The notes under the pieces were generated by a model. That model was not told the DNA's origin. It did no database searches and saw only the letters and a list, made by a program, of their open reading frames with translations. The position numbers and the translations under genes were made by a program. From Vibrio echinoideorum (GTDB lineage Bacteria; Pseudomonadota; Gammaproteobacteria; Enterobacterales; Vibrionaceae): 64,000 nucleotides of DNA. The stretch is taken from assembly GCF_024347455.1 (NCBI RefSeq), contig NZ_AP025484.1:372001-436000 (forward strand), read 5' to 3'. How positions within the stretch are numbered: position 1 is the stretch's first letter; each line of letters begins with the position of its first letter. Positions 26,546 through 36,432 of this stretch are shown piece by piece.

Positions 26546-26782
26546 CTATTTTTTGTTTGAAAGGTCTTCATATTCGCCTTCAATAACACCGGCATCATTG
26601 GTTGATGACTGACTAGTGTTCATATGAGCTGTGAAGCCTTGCTTTTTCATTTGATTCTGAATGCGCTTGCCAGTGATTAAAGCTGCAATAGCTAAAGGAA
26701 TAGCAAGGATCAAGCTAGTGAATAGCGCCAATAGGCCAGTAAACAACGCAACAATCGTAACTAATATATTTTTCATATTCAT
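26546..26782 (-). CDS. Small membrane protein of unknown function
   Basis: A 78-residue protein. Residues 4-38 are strongly hydrophobic and form one long or two short membrane segments; a KRIQNQMKKQG basic stretch follows, and the tail is acidic (EGEYEDLSNKK). I do not recognise the family. Its start follows AGAGGAAT, a good ribosome site. It may be in an operon with the lipoprotein hydrolase 48 bp downstream. Confidence 0.65.
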   Translation of the reverse strand: MNMKNILVTIVALFTGLLALFTSLILAIPLAIAALITGKRIQNQMKKQGFTAHMNTSQSSTNDAGVIEGEYEDLSNKK

Positions 26783-26855
26783 TCCTCTTTTTCTATGTTG
26801 CTACTATATCGCTTCTATTCTGAACGAAACATGAACACTGTTAATTAATCTCAGA

Positions 26856-26911
26856 GAGTCACTATGACTCAGGTGTGTGTGAATTGAGGGTTTATATGTA
26901 GTCACAATCAC
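26856..26911 (+). promoter_or_regulatory. NorR-like enhancer sites upstream of hcp
   Basis: GAGTCACTATGACTC (26856-26870) is a palindrome containing the GT-N7-AC core known for NorR. GTCACAATCAC (26901-26911) is a second, weaker core. Both lie 50-110 bp upstream of the sigma-54 element. NorR is a sigma-54 activator that responds to nitric oxide. Confidence 0.5.
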
Positions 26912-26963
26912 GCACTAAAAATATGGATTTCAACTAAGTCATTTAAAATCAACAGCTTAAAAG

Positions 26964-26980
26964 TTGGCACGTTTGATGCT
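26964..26980 (+). promoter_or_regulatory. Sigma-54 promoter of hcp-hcr
   Basis: TTGGCACGTTTGATGCT matches the RpoN consensus at all but one fixed position, with 10 bases between GG and GC. The start is predicted near 26992, giving a leader of about 60 nt before hcp. Confidence 0.82.
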
Positions 26981-27051
26981 CTATAGAGTTTGGAATAAGT
27001 TACTGTAAGCAAAGTACTTACAGCTATTAAAAAATTACTGGGAGCCCCTAT

Positions 27052-28713
27052 ATGTTCTGTATTCAATGTGAACAAACAATTCAAACGCCAACCGTAAAAG
27101 GCTGTTCTTTCGCACAAGGTATGTGTGGAAAAACGTCGGAAGTATCCGATCTTCAAGATGTGTTGGTGTACTCTCTCCAAGGTGTTTCTTTTTGGGCTAA
27201 TTTAGGTCGCGCTTGCGATGTTATTGATACTGAAATTGATGAGTGGGCACCAAAAGCGTTCTTCGCGACATTAACTAACGTTAACTTCGACCCTGCTCGT
27301 ATCATTGAATTTGCACAGCAATCTCATGAATTCAAACAACGTTTAGAGCAAAACGTTCGTGCTGCTGCAACCTTGATCGGTTTTGAAATTCCAGCGTTAT
27401 CTTCAGCCGCTCAATTCGAACTTCCAACAGATTCTTCAGAGCTTCTCGCTCTTGCGCCTCAAGCTGCGGTAAACCGTGGTCATGACTCTCAACATGAAGA
27501 TGTGATTGGTCTTCGCCTTCTATGTCTATACGGTCTAAAAGGCGCGGCGGCTTATATGGAGCACGCTCGTGTTCTTGGCCAAACTGACAACGCTATTTTT
27601 GCTGAATACCACGAAATCATGGCATTTCTAGGTACTGATCCATCAGACCTAAAACAGTTGCTAGATACATCAATGCAGATTGGCTTGATGAACTACAAAG
27701 TAATGGAAATGTTGGATAAAGGCGAGACTGATACATTTGGTCACCCACAGCCAACAACTGTGAACGTAAAAACTAAGAAAGGCCACTGTATTCTTGTTTC
27801 TGGTCACGACCTGCATGATCTAGAAAAGATCCTTCAACAAACTGAAGGTAAAGGCATCAACGTTTACACTAACGGTGAGATGCTACCTGCACACGGCTAC
27901 CCAGAATTAAACAAGTACCCACACCTTGCGGGTAACTACGGTAGCGCTTGGCAGAATCAGCAAAAAGAGTTCGCTAACTTCCCTGGCGCAATTGTAATGA
28001 CGTCAAACTGTCTATTGAACCCTGATGTAGGTACTTATGCTGACCGTCTATTTACTCGTAGCATCGTAGGCTGGCCTGGTGTTGCTCACCTTGAAGGTGA
28101 TGACTTCAGCGCTGTAATCGACTGCGCGCTAGAGCAAGAAGGCTTTAAACATGATGAGATCGAGCAAATGATCACTGTCGGTTTTGGTCGTAACGCACTG
28201 ATGGAAGCGGCTCCTGCAGTCGTTGAGCAAGTGAAAGAAGGCAACATCAAGCACTTCTTCCTAGTGGGTGGCTGTGACGGTGACAAATCTGAGCGTAGCT
28301 ACTACACAGACTTCACAGCACAAGCGCCAGAAGATTCAATTATCCTAACGCTAGCGTGTGGTAAGTTCCGTTTCAACAAAAACCAATTTGGCGATATTAA
28401 CGGTATCCCTCGTCTGTTAGATGTTGGTCAATGTAACGATGCTTACTCAGCGATTCAGCTTGCTATCGCACTGTCTCAAGAGTTTGATTGTGGTATCAAT
28501 GAACTGCCACTAACGCTCGTTTTGTCTTGGTTCGAGCAAAAAGCGATTGTTATCTTACTGACATTGTTTGCTCTTGGTGTTAAAGGCATTTACACGGGCC
28601 CAACGGCACCTGCCTTCCTAACTGAAAACCTACTAAAGATTATGCAAGATGAGTTCGATATGCGTTCTATCTCAACGCCAGAACAAGATCTTAAAACAAT
28701 CTTAGCGGCTTAA
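27052..28713 (+). CDS. hcp: Hydroxylamine reductase (hybrid cluster protein)
   Basis: A 553-residue cytoplasmic iron-sulfur protein, close to the E. coli length. The N-terminal Cys at 3, 6, 18 and 25 (CX2CX11CX6C) bind the first cluster, and ligands of the hybrid Fe-S-O cluster are visible in [22 protein letters not shown] and GQCNDAYSA. It reduces hydroxylamine to ammonia in vitro and is thought to detoxify nitric oxide or carry out protein S-nitrosylation under anaerobic conditions. The reductase partner hcr follows 120 bp downstream. A sigma-54 promoter with NorR-like sites precedes it. Confidence 0.97.
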   Translation: MFCIQCEQTIQTPTVKGCSFAQGMCGKTSEVSDLQDVLVYSLQGVSFWANLGRACDVIDTEIDEWAPKAFFATLTNVNFDPARIIEFAQQSHEFKQRLEQNVRAAATLIGFEIPALSSAAQFELPTDSSELLALAPQAAVNRGHDSQHEDVIGLRLLCLYGLKGAAAYMEHARVLGQTDNAIFAEYHEIMAFLGTDPSDLKQLLDTSMQIGLMNYKVMEMLDKGETDTFGHPQPTTVNVKTKKGHCILVSGHDLHDLEKILQQTEGKGINVYTNGEMLPAHGYPELNKYPHLAGNYGSAWQNQQKEFANFPGAIVMTSNCLLNPDVGTYADRLFTRSIVGWPGVAHLEGDDFSAVIDCALEQEGFKHDEIEQMITVGFGRNALMEAAPAVVEQVKEGNIKHFFLVGGCDGDKSERSYYTDFTAQAPEDSIILTLACGKFRFNKNQFGDINGIPRLLDVGQCNDAYSAIQLAIALSQEFDCGINELPLTLVLSWFEQKAIVILLTLFALGVKGIYTGPTAPAFLTENLLKIMQDEFDMRSISTPEQDLKTILAA

Positions 28714-28727
28714 TTTAGGTCAATCCC

Positions 28728-28781
28728 AAGCCTCGTTGTTGTTTCGGTTCTTTCTAAGAACATACAACGACGGGGCTTTTT
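28728..28781 (+). terminator. Hairpin between hcp and hcr
   Basis: AAGCCTCGTTGT pairs with ACAACGACGGGGCTT across a long loop and is followed by five T. It may reduce read-through from hcp into hcr. Confidence 0.6.
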
Positions 28782-28835
28782 AGATTTAAATCTTCAGTCA
28801 TTTAATCATTTAGTCATCAGCAAGGTGCGCGAACT

Positions 28836-29915
28836 ATGTATGCATGGTCAGATAGCGATTCAATTAATTTAGTATGTTTAAAGAAATGGCATGAGACTGC
28901 AGATACGGTCAGCTTTGAGCTAGGCAGTATTCCAGAAGACCTACATTTCAACTTTAAGCCTGGGCAATTCATCACCCTAGGTTTAGATATGCCGACAAAA
29001 ACTGACTATCGTGCATACTCTGTTGCTTCTTGTCCCGAAGATAACCGTTTGAAGTTGACAGTAAAGCGTGTTGACGGTGGTTTAGTTTCCAACTTTATTG
29101 TCGATGAGCTTGATGAAGGCGATGAGGTTTCAGTATTGAAACCTGCAGGCGCGTTCAACTGCATCGACTGCGTGCCAACAGAAACTAAAAAAGTGACGCT
29201 AGTGAGTGCTGGTTGTGGGATCACGCCTGTAATGGCGATGGTGAAATATTGGTTGTCTCAAGACAGTGGTATCGAAATCGACTTTGTTCATATGGCGCGC
29301 AATAAGCGTGAAACCATATACTTTGAAGAGCTTCATCAATTGGATGAAACCCATGCCAATTTCAACCTTAAGTTGTTGTTGAAAGACAATGAGGGTACTA
29401 CGGTTCCTCAAGGTCGATTAGATAAGAATTGGCTAGTCAAACTGAGCCCTGACATCTTAGACAGAACCGTTTACCTATGCGGCCCTGTTGGCTTTATGCA
29501 AGATATCGAAAGCTACCTGAAAGAACTTGAGTTCAACATGGAAAATTTCTACCAAGAAAGTTTTACTCCCGCGACTCAAAGTAATAATTCACTAGCCAAT
29601 AGCAATACTGCCTCAGAAGAATCACAAGCAGAAGCGTCTGCGGATTCGAATAGTGTCGTTAAGGTATTTGTACCTGCGTTCGGAGCTGAAGTTGAGGCGG
29701 AAGCTGGCACACCATTAGCAGATTCATTAGAAAAGGCAGGTGTTCCAATTATCATCGCTTGTCGCAGTGGTATTTGTGGTTCGTGTAAGTGTAAAGTTAC
29801 TAAAGGAACGGTTGAGTCAAGCAGCCAAGAAACATTGACGCCAGAACAGATTGAGCAGGGTTACGTACTCGCATGTTCGAGTTCGATCCAATCAGATGTT
29901 GAGGTTGAGCTGTAA
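28836..29915 (+). CDS. hcr: NADH oxidoreductase for Hcp
   Basis: A 359-residue flavoprotein that passes electrons from NADH to Hcp. Domains in order: an FAD-binding barrel (RAYSVAS, residues about 10-110), an NAD-binding domain (SAGCGITPVMAM to CGPVGFM, 120-230), an Ala/Ser/Glu-rich linker of about 30 residues, and a C-terminal plant-type 2Fe-2S ferredoxin domain (CRSGICGSCKCKV with a later Cys, 270-359). It lies 120 bp after hcp and is probably co-transcribed through the hairpin at 28728. The linker is unusually repetitive in Ala, Ser and Glu. Confidence 0.93.
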   Translation: MYAWSDSDSINLVCLKKWHETADTVSFELGSIPEDLHFNFKPGQFITLGLDMPTKTDYRAYSVASCPEDNRLKLTVKRVDGGLVSNFIVDELDEGDEVSVLKPAGAFNCIDCVPTETKKVTLVSAGCGITPVMAMVKYWLSQDSGIEIDFVHMARNKRETIYFEELHQLDETHANFNLKLLLKDNEGTTVPQGRLDKNWLVKLSPDILDRTVYLCGPVGFMQDIESYLKELEFNMENFYQESFTPATQSNNSLANSNTASEESQAEASADSNSVVKVFVPAFGAEVEAEAGTPLADSLEKAGVPIIIACRSGICGSCKCKVTKGTVESSSQETLTPEQIEQGYVLACSSSIQSDVEVEL

Positions 29916-29994
29916 CAGATGTGAAGTCTAGCTTTGTTAGAGTGATGAAGACAAGGTTGGCGGAATAGAGATCAAAATTAAAGTAACAGATGTA

Positions 29995-30039
29995 AAAAGG
30001 CCACTTAGATCAGATAGAGAGAGCAGATCTAAGTGGCAA
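29995..30039 (-). terminator. Terminator of the GAPDH gene
   Basis: GGCCACTTAGATC and GATCTAAGTGGC pair perfectly over 12-13 bp; on the minus strand the stem is followed by TTTTTAC. It lies 140 bp past the GAPDH stop, with hcr ending on the other side. Confidence 0.75.
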
Positions 30040-30178
30040 CCTTCCTGTTTATACGGGGGAGCAAAACAAGAAGGATTGCAAAGCCCATTACAGACTTCGC
30101 AGATATAATTATTATGTTGTGGAGCTGGTTACCTAAAACTGTTTATAGAATCTAAGGAAGTAATAGAATCTAAGCAAT

Positions 30179-31615
30179 TTATACTTCAGGATATGTCTTG
30201 TAACGAACACCCATCATCTGCTCCATACAGTGAACAACTTGGCAGCTGTAGCCAAATTCGTTGTCGTACCAAATGTAGAGAACAGCGCGGTTGTCTTGCG
30301 CGATAGTTGCAACACCGTCAACCACGCCTGGATGACGAGAACCAACGATGTCTGTAGATACAATCTCAGTCGAATCTGTGTAATCAATTTGCGCAGACAA
30401 AACAGAAGATAGCGCCATTTCACGCAAGTATTCGTTCAACTCTTCTTTGTTTGTGCCTTTCTCAAGGTTCAAGTTTGCGACTGCCATTGAAACGTTTGGC
30501 GTCGGTACGCGAATCGCATTACCTGTTAGCTTACCTTCCATTTCTGGCATCGCTTTCGATACGGCTTTCGCAGCACCTGTTGATGTCAGAACCATGTTCA
30601 GCGAAGCGGCACGGCCACGACGATCACCTGAGTGGAAGTTGTCGATCAGGTTTTGGTCATTGGTAAATGAATGAACCGTTTCGATGTGACCAGATAGAAC
30701 ACCAAACTTGTCATGCACCGCTTTCAATACTGGCGTAATCGCGTTTGTTGTACAGCTTGCAGCAGAGATGATCGTGTCTTCTGGTTGAATGTCATTTTGA
30801 TTCACACCAAATACGACGTTCTTGATTTCACCTTTGCCTGGCGCAGTCAGTAGAACCTTCTTCGCACCATTACACGCAACGTGTTGGCTTAGGCCTTCAG
30901 CGTCACGCCACACACCTGTGTTATCAACCACAAGTGCATTCTCGATGCCGTAAGCGGTGTAATCCACTTCTGCTGGCTTGTTTGCGTAGATAACTTGGAT
31001 AAAGTTACCGTTAACGATGATCGCTTTACGTTCTTGGTCTACCACGATGCTGCCATTGAATTGGCCATGAACAGAGTCACGACGTAGCAAGCTTGCACGT
31101 TTTTCTAAGTCACCATCTTTACCGCCACGAACAACAATTGCACGTAAACGTAGTGGGTAACCTGGGCCACTTTTCTCGATCAATAAACGAGTCAGCAAGC
31201 GGCCAATACGACCAAAACCGTACAAGACAACATCGCGAGGTTCTGTCATCGCATCGCCTTCAAGCGATTCTAAAAGTGCAGTTTGTAGGAAATCATCCAA
31301 CCCGTGTGTGTCTTCGCGATCTTGCCAGAATGTATGAGCAAGGCGACCAACATCGATACGACATGGAGACAAGTCCATAGTGAGAAGGTGTTGAATGATT
31401 GGTTGAGTCTGTTCTGCGGTTAGCGGGGAACCAGTGTAACGTTTTGCGATGCGGTGAGCTTTGATGATGTCGATAGTTGTCGCGTTAACTAGGGTCTTAC
31501 CGAAGAGGATAACTTCTACGCCTTTTTGGCGGTATAACTGACCTAAAGTTGGAGCGATGGATTCAGCAATGGTTTGACTAGTTTGCCAATCTAGGAGGTG
31601 CTTTTCGGGACTCAT
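30179..31615 (-). CDS. Glyceraldehyde-3-phosphate dehydrogenase with N-terminal extension
   Basis: A 478-residue enzyme that oxidises glyceraldehyde 3-phosphate with phosphate and NAD or NADP. The GAPDH part starts near residue 128 (YGFGRIGRLLTRLL, nucleotide fold) and has the catalytic Cys288 in SAASCTTN. The first 125 residues are an added helical domain absent from the usual 330-residue GapA; this long form is known in several gammaproteobacteria. The physiological direction (glycolysis or gluconeogenesis) is uncertain. The phosphate-site region (GAAKAVSKAMPEMEGKLTGNAIRVPTP) is normal. A 13-bp inverted repeat lies 28 bp upstream of the start. Confidence 0.9.
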   Translation of the reverse strand: MSPEKHLLDWQTSQTIAESIAPTLGQLYRQKGVEVILFGKTLVNATTIDIIKAHRIAKRYTGSPLTAEQTQPIIQHLLTMDLSPCRIDVGRLAHTFWQDREDTHGLDDFLQTALLESLEGDAMTEPRDVVLYGFGRIGRLLTRLLIEKSGPGYPLRLRAIVVRGGKDGDLEKRASLLRRDSVHGQFNGSIVVDQERKAIIVNGNFIQVIYANKPAEVDYTAYGIENALVVDNTGVWRDAEGLSQHVACNGAKKVLLTAPGKGEIKNVVFGVNQNDIQPEDTIISAASCTTNAITPVLKAVHDKFGVLSGHIETVHSFTNDQNLIDNFHSGDRRGRAASLNMVLTSTGAAKAVSKAMPEMEGKLTGNAIRVPTPNVSMAVANLNLEKGTNKEELNEYLREMALSSVLSAQIDYTDSTEIVSTDIVGSRHPGVVDGVATIAQDNRAVLYIWYDNEFGYSCQVVHCMEQMMGVRYKTYPEV

Positions 31616-31642
31616 CTTTACTCGGGACCTTTCACGTTATTT

Positions 31643-31680
31643 TTGTATTTATAGCGAATGTAGGGTTGCTATAAATACAA
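31643..31680. promoter_or_regulatory. 13-bp inverted repeat upstream of the GAPDH gene
   Basis: TTGTATTTATAGC and GCTATAAATACAA are perfect arms separated by 12 bp, 28 bp from the GAPDH start. It could be an operator or a leader hairpin. Confidence 0.55.
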
Positions 31681-32369
31681 GGGGGAATTGAGCTATACAA
31701 GCTATAGTGGTCTTTAATGCCACTTAGAATGTGCTTGATATACCTTGTGTGTAACTTGTGATTTTTATGTGGCAGGATTGTAATGTACGACTGGTTATTC
31801 TGCTAGGAAAATTAAATGCAGACAAATTAGCTGTTAACTTGCCATTATATAGCGATAAGACGTGGTTTTTATACTGAGAAAGACCATTGACTTTAACAAT
31901 CTGTAGCACTTAATTTTCACCAAAAAATACTCAAATCAAAAATCAATATGTAACAAGTATCAGTACATCATTAAAAGTGTGACATTTGACTTAACTTCCA
32001 CGAAAAAAGTAAACAACAAATAAGGAAATGGACGGAGTTGGTCGGACAAGTCTTTAATGAAGCGAAATCAAAGCCGAAAAGTGGATTAACCGTAGGGTTC
32101 ATTCTAAAAAATGGCTTAATTTAGTCTCGCTTGCTCAATGGTTTTGTTTCGTTTTCTCTATGGTGACGAGAATTACCTCAATATTGGGCCTAATCTGATT
32201 ATTTAGGTACGTTGTCGATCTTCAATATCGGCGTCTGGGTAAAGATAAATCTTTATTCTGGACTCAGAATATCGTTTGTCATATCCAATTTGATCAATAA
32301 GTTCTGTTAATGTCCTATTCTTAGTTTGGGCTAGGTAAAATTACTTGTGGGAAGGGAGTCGTTATAAAA
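31681..32369. other. Long intergenic region without a recognised gene
   Basis: About 690 bp between divergent GAPDH and hybrid-kinase genes. It contains the direct repeat GCTATA (31692, 31702), and a small hairpin TATTCTG-GACT-CAGAATA at 32254-32271. No open frame with a ribosome site and no RNA family was recognised. It presumably holds both promoters. Confidence 0.5.
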
Positions 32370-35012
32370 ATGATAAACATGTCAATTAGATGGCGTCTTA
32401 TTTTTCTTTCCACGGTTTCTGTATTCATCATGCTTGGATTTACAGTCAATGAAGTGTTAAAGAACGATAAAAAAATGAGTCACCTTGAAACAACACGTAT
32501 TAAGGTTGAAGCGCTTCAATCTTTTAATACTATTTCAAGTGATGCTTATCGATGGTTGGTTCTGTCTAATGATTCCCCCGAAAAAAGTCAGTTGCTTTCA
32601 AAACTACAAACTGAATTAGATAGGCTATCTCGGTTCGAGACAAAACTTCAATCGCTCGACATCAATTGGAATGTCGAATCGCAACTGGTAGAGCTTAAGA
32701 GTGTGTTGGTGAGCCTTGCTGGCGCAGGGCAAAATATAGACGCAACGCAAAGCAGTGATAATGCACTGCTGACAGAGCGCGCCTTCGACTTGCTAGAAAA
32801 CGTATTAATGGAGCTGTCTGAATATCGCATTAACTTAGTGGATGAAAATATCATTCAAGCCGATGCGATGTTTATCAACCTGACTAACTATGTGTTTTGG
32901 ACTCAGCGAGAAGCGTGGTTAAGTTATCGCTTGTATCGTTCTCCAGAGCTGAAGAATCAATATTTGATGAGCTATGTGGGTGCTTTAGAAAGGCAGCAAC
33001 AGTTGTTGGACACATTTTTTCGCTCGGGTAGTCGCTCGCCTGAAATTAGAAAACTGTTAAATACGTTCTCCAAAGATGAATTTCAAGACAGTTTTACAGC
33101 TCGAATCCTCAAAGGAGACTTCTCGTCACCTGAAATATATGAACATGTTGAAGGTCTAGAACGAAAGAAGCAGGCCATTTCAGAAGCGGTTAGCGCTTAC
33201 ACAAAGCAACTTCAATCTGATTTAACAAAAAATATTTCATTGCAGAAAAGACAGGCACTGAGCATGACATTGCTGATTCTTGTCGTTTCAGGTGTTTTGT
33301 TATGGTTGGGTATCGCGACGTCTTTGCGTTTAAACAGAAACCTGTCACTGATACTCAAAGGGGTTTCTGAATGTGCCGATAGTTACGGTAAGCCAACGGT
33401 TATTCAAGTTACAGGCAACGATGAGCTTGCAGAGTTCACTCAAACTCTAAATAGAGTGATGGAGCGTAACCATCAACACAACAAAGAGTTAATAGAAGCA
33501 AAAGAAGACGCGATTTCGGCAAATAAGGCCAAAAGTGCATTCTTAGCAAACATGTCACATGAAATACGTACCCCGCTTAACGGGATTATTGGTATGGCAG
33601 AGATTTTATCTCTGAGTCAACTGAGCGCCAATCAAAAAGAAGTACTCAGTGATATCGAATCGTCTTCACATTCGTTGTTGGTGCTACTGAATGACATTCT
33701 CGATCTTTCTAAGATAGAGTCGGGTAACTTGATGTTGTCGCCACATAACGCTGATTTACGAGAAGCGGTTTATGATTCAGTGAGCGTGATTTTGTCGAAA
33801 GCGATAAGTAAAGATATTGAACTTGATATCAATATCGATTCTCACACTCCACCACAACTGTTTTTCGATGAGTACCGTGTTAGGCAAGTACTCACTAACC
33901 TGCTGTCTAATGCGATCAAATTTACGTCAAAGGGAACCATCACAACAGATATAGCTTATACACCGATGTCTTTGGGCAGAGGGAAGCTTGAGTGCAGCGT
34001 CTCTGATACAGGGATTGGGATTGAGCAAGAGAAATTGGAATCTATTTTTGAGCCTTTCACCCAAGAAGATGGCAGCATTACTCGTCAATTCGGTGGTACA
34101 GGACTGGGGCTTGCGATCTGTCGACAACTTGTTGATCTTATGGGTGGATACATTACCGCGCGCTCGGTGAAAGGAGAGGGTGCGACTTTCACTTTTTGTT
34201 TGTATGTTGACGTCGTTGAAACTGATGTTCCAACTTTCGATAATTTACGTAGCGCGACTATCATCTCGAACTCTTTCAACTATCTCGATCAACTAATTAA
34301 AGAGTGTCAGCGCTTAAATCTCAGCCCAAAGGTCGTATCATCTATATCGACCCTCGATGAAAGCTTGAAAGAAAGTGATTTAGTACTTTATTGTCATACG
34401 CTGCACCATTCTATGGAGAATGACCTTGCTGCGCTGAAAGAGTTATATCCACTCACTCGCGTTATTGTATGCCAGCATCACCTATTTAAAACCAATCTAA
34501 TAACAGAGACGGTTCACTCGACCCACACGTTGCCATTTTTAGGTAGACGCTTTCTAAACAGCCTGAAATCTCTTGATGTAGATGAAGAACAAGCACCGCT
34601 AGTGGAGCCAAAGGATGAAGAAGTTCGTTCTCTGAATCGACGTATTTTGATTGTTGAGGATAATCTGATGAATCAGAAAATAGCTAGCTTCTTCCTTGAG
34701 CAAGCCGGTTATGAATATTTGATTGCCAGTAACGGGCAAGAAGCGGTAGATGTGATAACTCAAGGTGCTCAGTTTGATGCGATCTTAATGGATTGCATGA
34801 TGCCTGTTATGGACGGCATAACGGCGACTCGTGCGATTCGACAATGGGAACTCGATCAACAAACCCCGCCACTGCCGATCATTGCCTTAACCGCCAGTGT
34901 TTTAGAAGAAGACATCAAAGATTGCTTTGAAGCGGGCATGAATGCTTATTTACCGAAACCTTATAAGTCTCATCAGCTTTACGACCTTTTTAGTAGCCTT
35001 GATATCGTTTAG
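32370..35012 (+). CDS. Hybrid sensor histidine kinase with receiver domain
   Basis: An 880-residue membrane kinase. Transmembrane segments near residues 10-28 and 296-316 enclose a helical periplasmic sensor of about 265 residues. Then follow a HAMP-like linker, HisKA (MSHEIRTP, His397), HATPase ([15 protein letters not shown]), a degenerate receiver-like region (about 625-720) without the key Asp, and a complete receiver with Asp808 in ILMDCMMP. No Hpt domain is present, so a separate phosphotransfer protein is needed. It is TorS/BarA-like in layout; the signal and target are unknown. In-frame ATG codons at 32370 and 32379 are both possible starts. No partner gene is adjacent. Confidence 0.88.
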   Translation: MINMSIRWRLIFLSTVSVFIMLGFTVNEVLKNDKKMSHLETTRIKVEALQSFNTISSDAYRWLVLSNDSPEKSQLLSKLQTELDRLSRFETKLQSLDINWNVESQLVELKSVLVSLAGAGQNIDATQSSDNALLTERAFDLLENVLMELSEYRINLVDENIIQADAMFINLTNYVFWTQREAWLSYRLYRSPELKNQYLMSYVGALERQQQLLDTFFRSGSRSPEIRKLLNTFSKDEFQDSFTARILKGDFSSPEIYEHVEGLERKKQAISEAVSAYTKQLQSDLTKNISLQKRQALSMTLLILVVSGVLLWLGIATSLRLNRNLSLILKGVSECADSYGKPTVIQVTGNDELAEFTQTLNRVMERNHQHNKELIEAKEDAISANKAKSAFLANMSHEIRTPLNGIIGMAEILSLSQLSANQKEVLSDIESSSHSLLVLLNDILDLSKIESGNLMLSPHNADLREAVYDSVSVILSKAISKDIELDINIDSHTPPQLFFDEYRVRQVLTNLLSNAIKFTSKGTITTDIAYTPMSLGRGKLECSVSDTGIGIEQEKLESIFEPFTQEDGSITRQFGGTGLGLAICRQLVDLMGGYITARSVKGEGATFTFCLYVDVVETDVPTFDNLRSATIISNSFNYLDQLIKECQRLNLSPKVVSSISTLDESLKESDLVLYCHTLHHSMENDLAALKELYPLTRVIVCQHHLFKTNLITETVHSTHTLPFLGRRFLNSLKSLDVDEEQAPLVEPKDEEVRSLNRRILIVEDNLMNQKIASFFLEQAGYEYLIASNGQEAVDVITQGAQFDAILMDCMMPVMDGITATRAIRQWELDQQTPPLPIIALTASVLEEDIKDCFEAGMNAYLPKPYKSHQLYDLFSSLDIV

Positions 35013-35172
35013 CCATCTCGTTACTAGGTAGATATAACTTGAACTATCCACTAGTGAAGCGTTGGCTTAGAAGGCTGTATTCAGGGTCTTAATTGTTCTC
35101 TTAATAAAGACATAGAGCTTCACGAGTTAATAGAAGAATAGGTTGGACCACTCTCAAATGGCTGCTCAGTCT

Positions 35173-35409
35173 CTAGCGTACTTCCAATCCAAGGTTGTAT
35201 TGTGCAAGACAACGACCTACGTAACTAATTTTGAGTAATGCGGCGACTAATATAGTACTGATGTGTGCGACGATCTGAATGGGCAGAGAGAAATGATCTG
35301 CCATAGGGTAGGCAACAATAATACTAAGTAGCATAAGTAATGCGGTAATCGCTAGACTGAAGTTTGATACAGAAAGTAGAGTTTGAAAGCGTTGAGTCAT
35401 AGTCTTCAT
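35173..35409 (-). CDS. Small membrane protein, probably iron-regulated
   Basis: A 78-residue protein with two hydrophobic segments (about 13-33 and 40-60) and a short basic tail. I recognise no function; small proteins of this size and topology occur in other vibrios. A 14-of-19 match to the Fur box lies 25 bp before its start, nested in a 10-bp inverted repeat, so repression by iron is likely. It is monocistronic. Confidence 0.65.
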   Translation of the reverse strand: MKTMTQRFQTLLSVSNFSLAITALLMLLSIIVAYPMADHFSLPIQIVAHISTILVAALLKISYVGRCLAQYNLGLEVR

Positions 35410-35420
35410 ATTGAATTCCT

Positions 35421-35462
35421 AATTGCTATTAATAATTATGATACTTGTTATCAATAGCAATT
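35421..35462. promoter_or_regulatory. Fur-like box inside a 10-bp inverted repeat
   Basis: AATTATGATACTTGTTATC (35434-35452) agrees with the 19-bp Fur consensus at 14 positions by my count. It is flanked by perfect arms AATTGCTATT (35421-35430) and AATAGCAATT (35453-35462). Confidence 0.6.
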
Positions 35463-35579
35463 AGCGTTCCACTTGTTCTAGATCAATTTTATCAATGGCT
35501 TGCGTTGGTTTTATGTCTTAATGCGTCAAATTGACTCTGGCACATTAGTTGTCAATATGACTCTTTGGTGTGTTAATGA

Positions 35580-36206
35580 TTACCATTGTCTAAAACCGCA
35601 AGTGTCGATATGAAAGCGAACTCCTGAATATAAGCCCAGCCCGACATTATTTTTTTGCCCAAACTCGGCATGAATCTTTTTGAGTTTAACGTGCAGATCT
35701 TCACGAGATATGCCATTAGCAGGGACGAGATCTAAGGCGCAAAATTCCAAATGCTTGCTTCGAAGCGCTCCGCCAGCCTGTTGGTTATAGATCTTAGAAC
35801 GTTCACCCGAAACAGGGATAACAACACCAATTTCAGGTTCAATATATTGTTGTATGTATTTCAAAGTATTGATCATGTTAGGCACGTTTTTCTTATTGGG
35901 AAGGGTAAACAAAGTGGTGTTACTCATTGCCCAGTCTGTTCCTTGAAGTAGCACTAAATGCAATGGCATGCTTTTGGTCACACCAGCATCTTTGAGCTGT
36001 TGCCCAACTTCCTTTACTTTATCTTCTGCATGATTAAGAAGCATCCAACCTCGAAATGCCGATCGAGTCGGAACCTTGTAACCATGAACATCTACTACGA
36101 GGTCGTCGTAAGTGATTTCCGTCTCTTCAGTGTAAAGTCTCTCAAATTCTTCGGGGTAGGGCTGAGTTGATGATAGCGCTAAGGTAATCAGAATACTTGC
36201 GTACAT
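35580..36206 (-). CDS. M15-family D-Ala-D-Ala carboxypeptidase-like protein
   Basis: A 208-residue protein with a short hydrophobic N-terminus (about residues 2-14) that may be a signal peptide. The zinc motif of the M15 peptidases is seen as SKHLEFCALD (His and Asp, about residues 151-159), the catalytic region follows, and the second zinc His is in RFHIDTCGFRQW near the end. It would cut peptidoglycan cross-links or stem peptides in the periplasm. Upstream, eight TTGATAAC repeats lie between 45 and 108 bp before the start and may affect promoter spacing. Confidence 0.72.
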   Translation of the reverse strand: MYASILITLALSSTQPYPEEFERLYTEETEITYDDLVVDVHGYKVPTRSAFRGWMLLNHAEDKVKEVGQQLKDAGVTKSMPLHLVLLQGTDWAMSNTTLFTLPNKKNVPNMINTLKYIQQYIEPEIGVVIPVSGERSKIYNQQAGGALRSKHLEFCALDLVPANGISREDLHVKLKKIHAEFGQKNNVGLGLYSGVRFHIDTCGFRQW

Positions 36207-36250
36207 AGGGTCACTCCATTGCTTGCGTTTACTTAGTAACTTACCTTCAC

Positions 36251-36314
36251 TTGATAACTTGATAACTTGATAACTTGATAACTTGATAACTTGATAACTT
36301 GATAACTTGATAAC
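36251..36314. repeat. TTGATAAC octamer repeat, eight copies
   Basis: Eight perfect tandem copies of TTGATAAC, in the region upstream of the M15 peptidase gene. Such a perfect array is likely to vary in copy number. Confidence 0.95.
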
Positions 36315-36370
36315 TTGCTGTCACCAAATCATTTACGTTCAATTAAGTATAGACGCTAGAATTCAGGTAC

Positions 36371-36397
36371 AAAAAAACCCACTACAAAGAGTGGGTT
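36371..36397 (-). terminator. Terminator of the DUF496 gene
   Basis: AACCCACT and AGTGGGTT pair, followed on the minus strand by TTTTTTT, 36 bases after the stop. Confidence 0.88.
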
Positions 36398-36432
36398 GCT
36401 AACATTGTTGCAAGTCAATTAACTAGGCTAGA

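Noticed and set aside
30179..31615. Erythrose-4-phosphate dehydrogenase (Epd) as an alternative for the GAPDH-like gene
   Set aside because: The added 125-residue N-terminal domain and the SAASCTTN site fit the extended GAPDH group better, though a direct assay would be needed.
32038..32070. Nine-codon frame after AAGGAAATG upstream of the hybrid kinase
   Set aside because: The ribosome-like sequence abuts the ATG and nothing else supports translation.
32254..32271. TATTCTG-GACT-CAGAATA hairpin as a riboswitch or terminator
   Set aside because: It is only a 7-bp AT-rich stem without a T-run or a conserved aptamer motif.
36251..36314. Possible CRISPR array
   Set aside because: The eight octamers are directly joined with no spacers, and no cas gene is present; it is a simple tandem repeat. 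The same holds for the other arrays.
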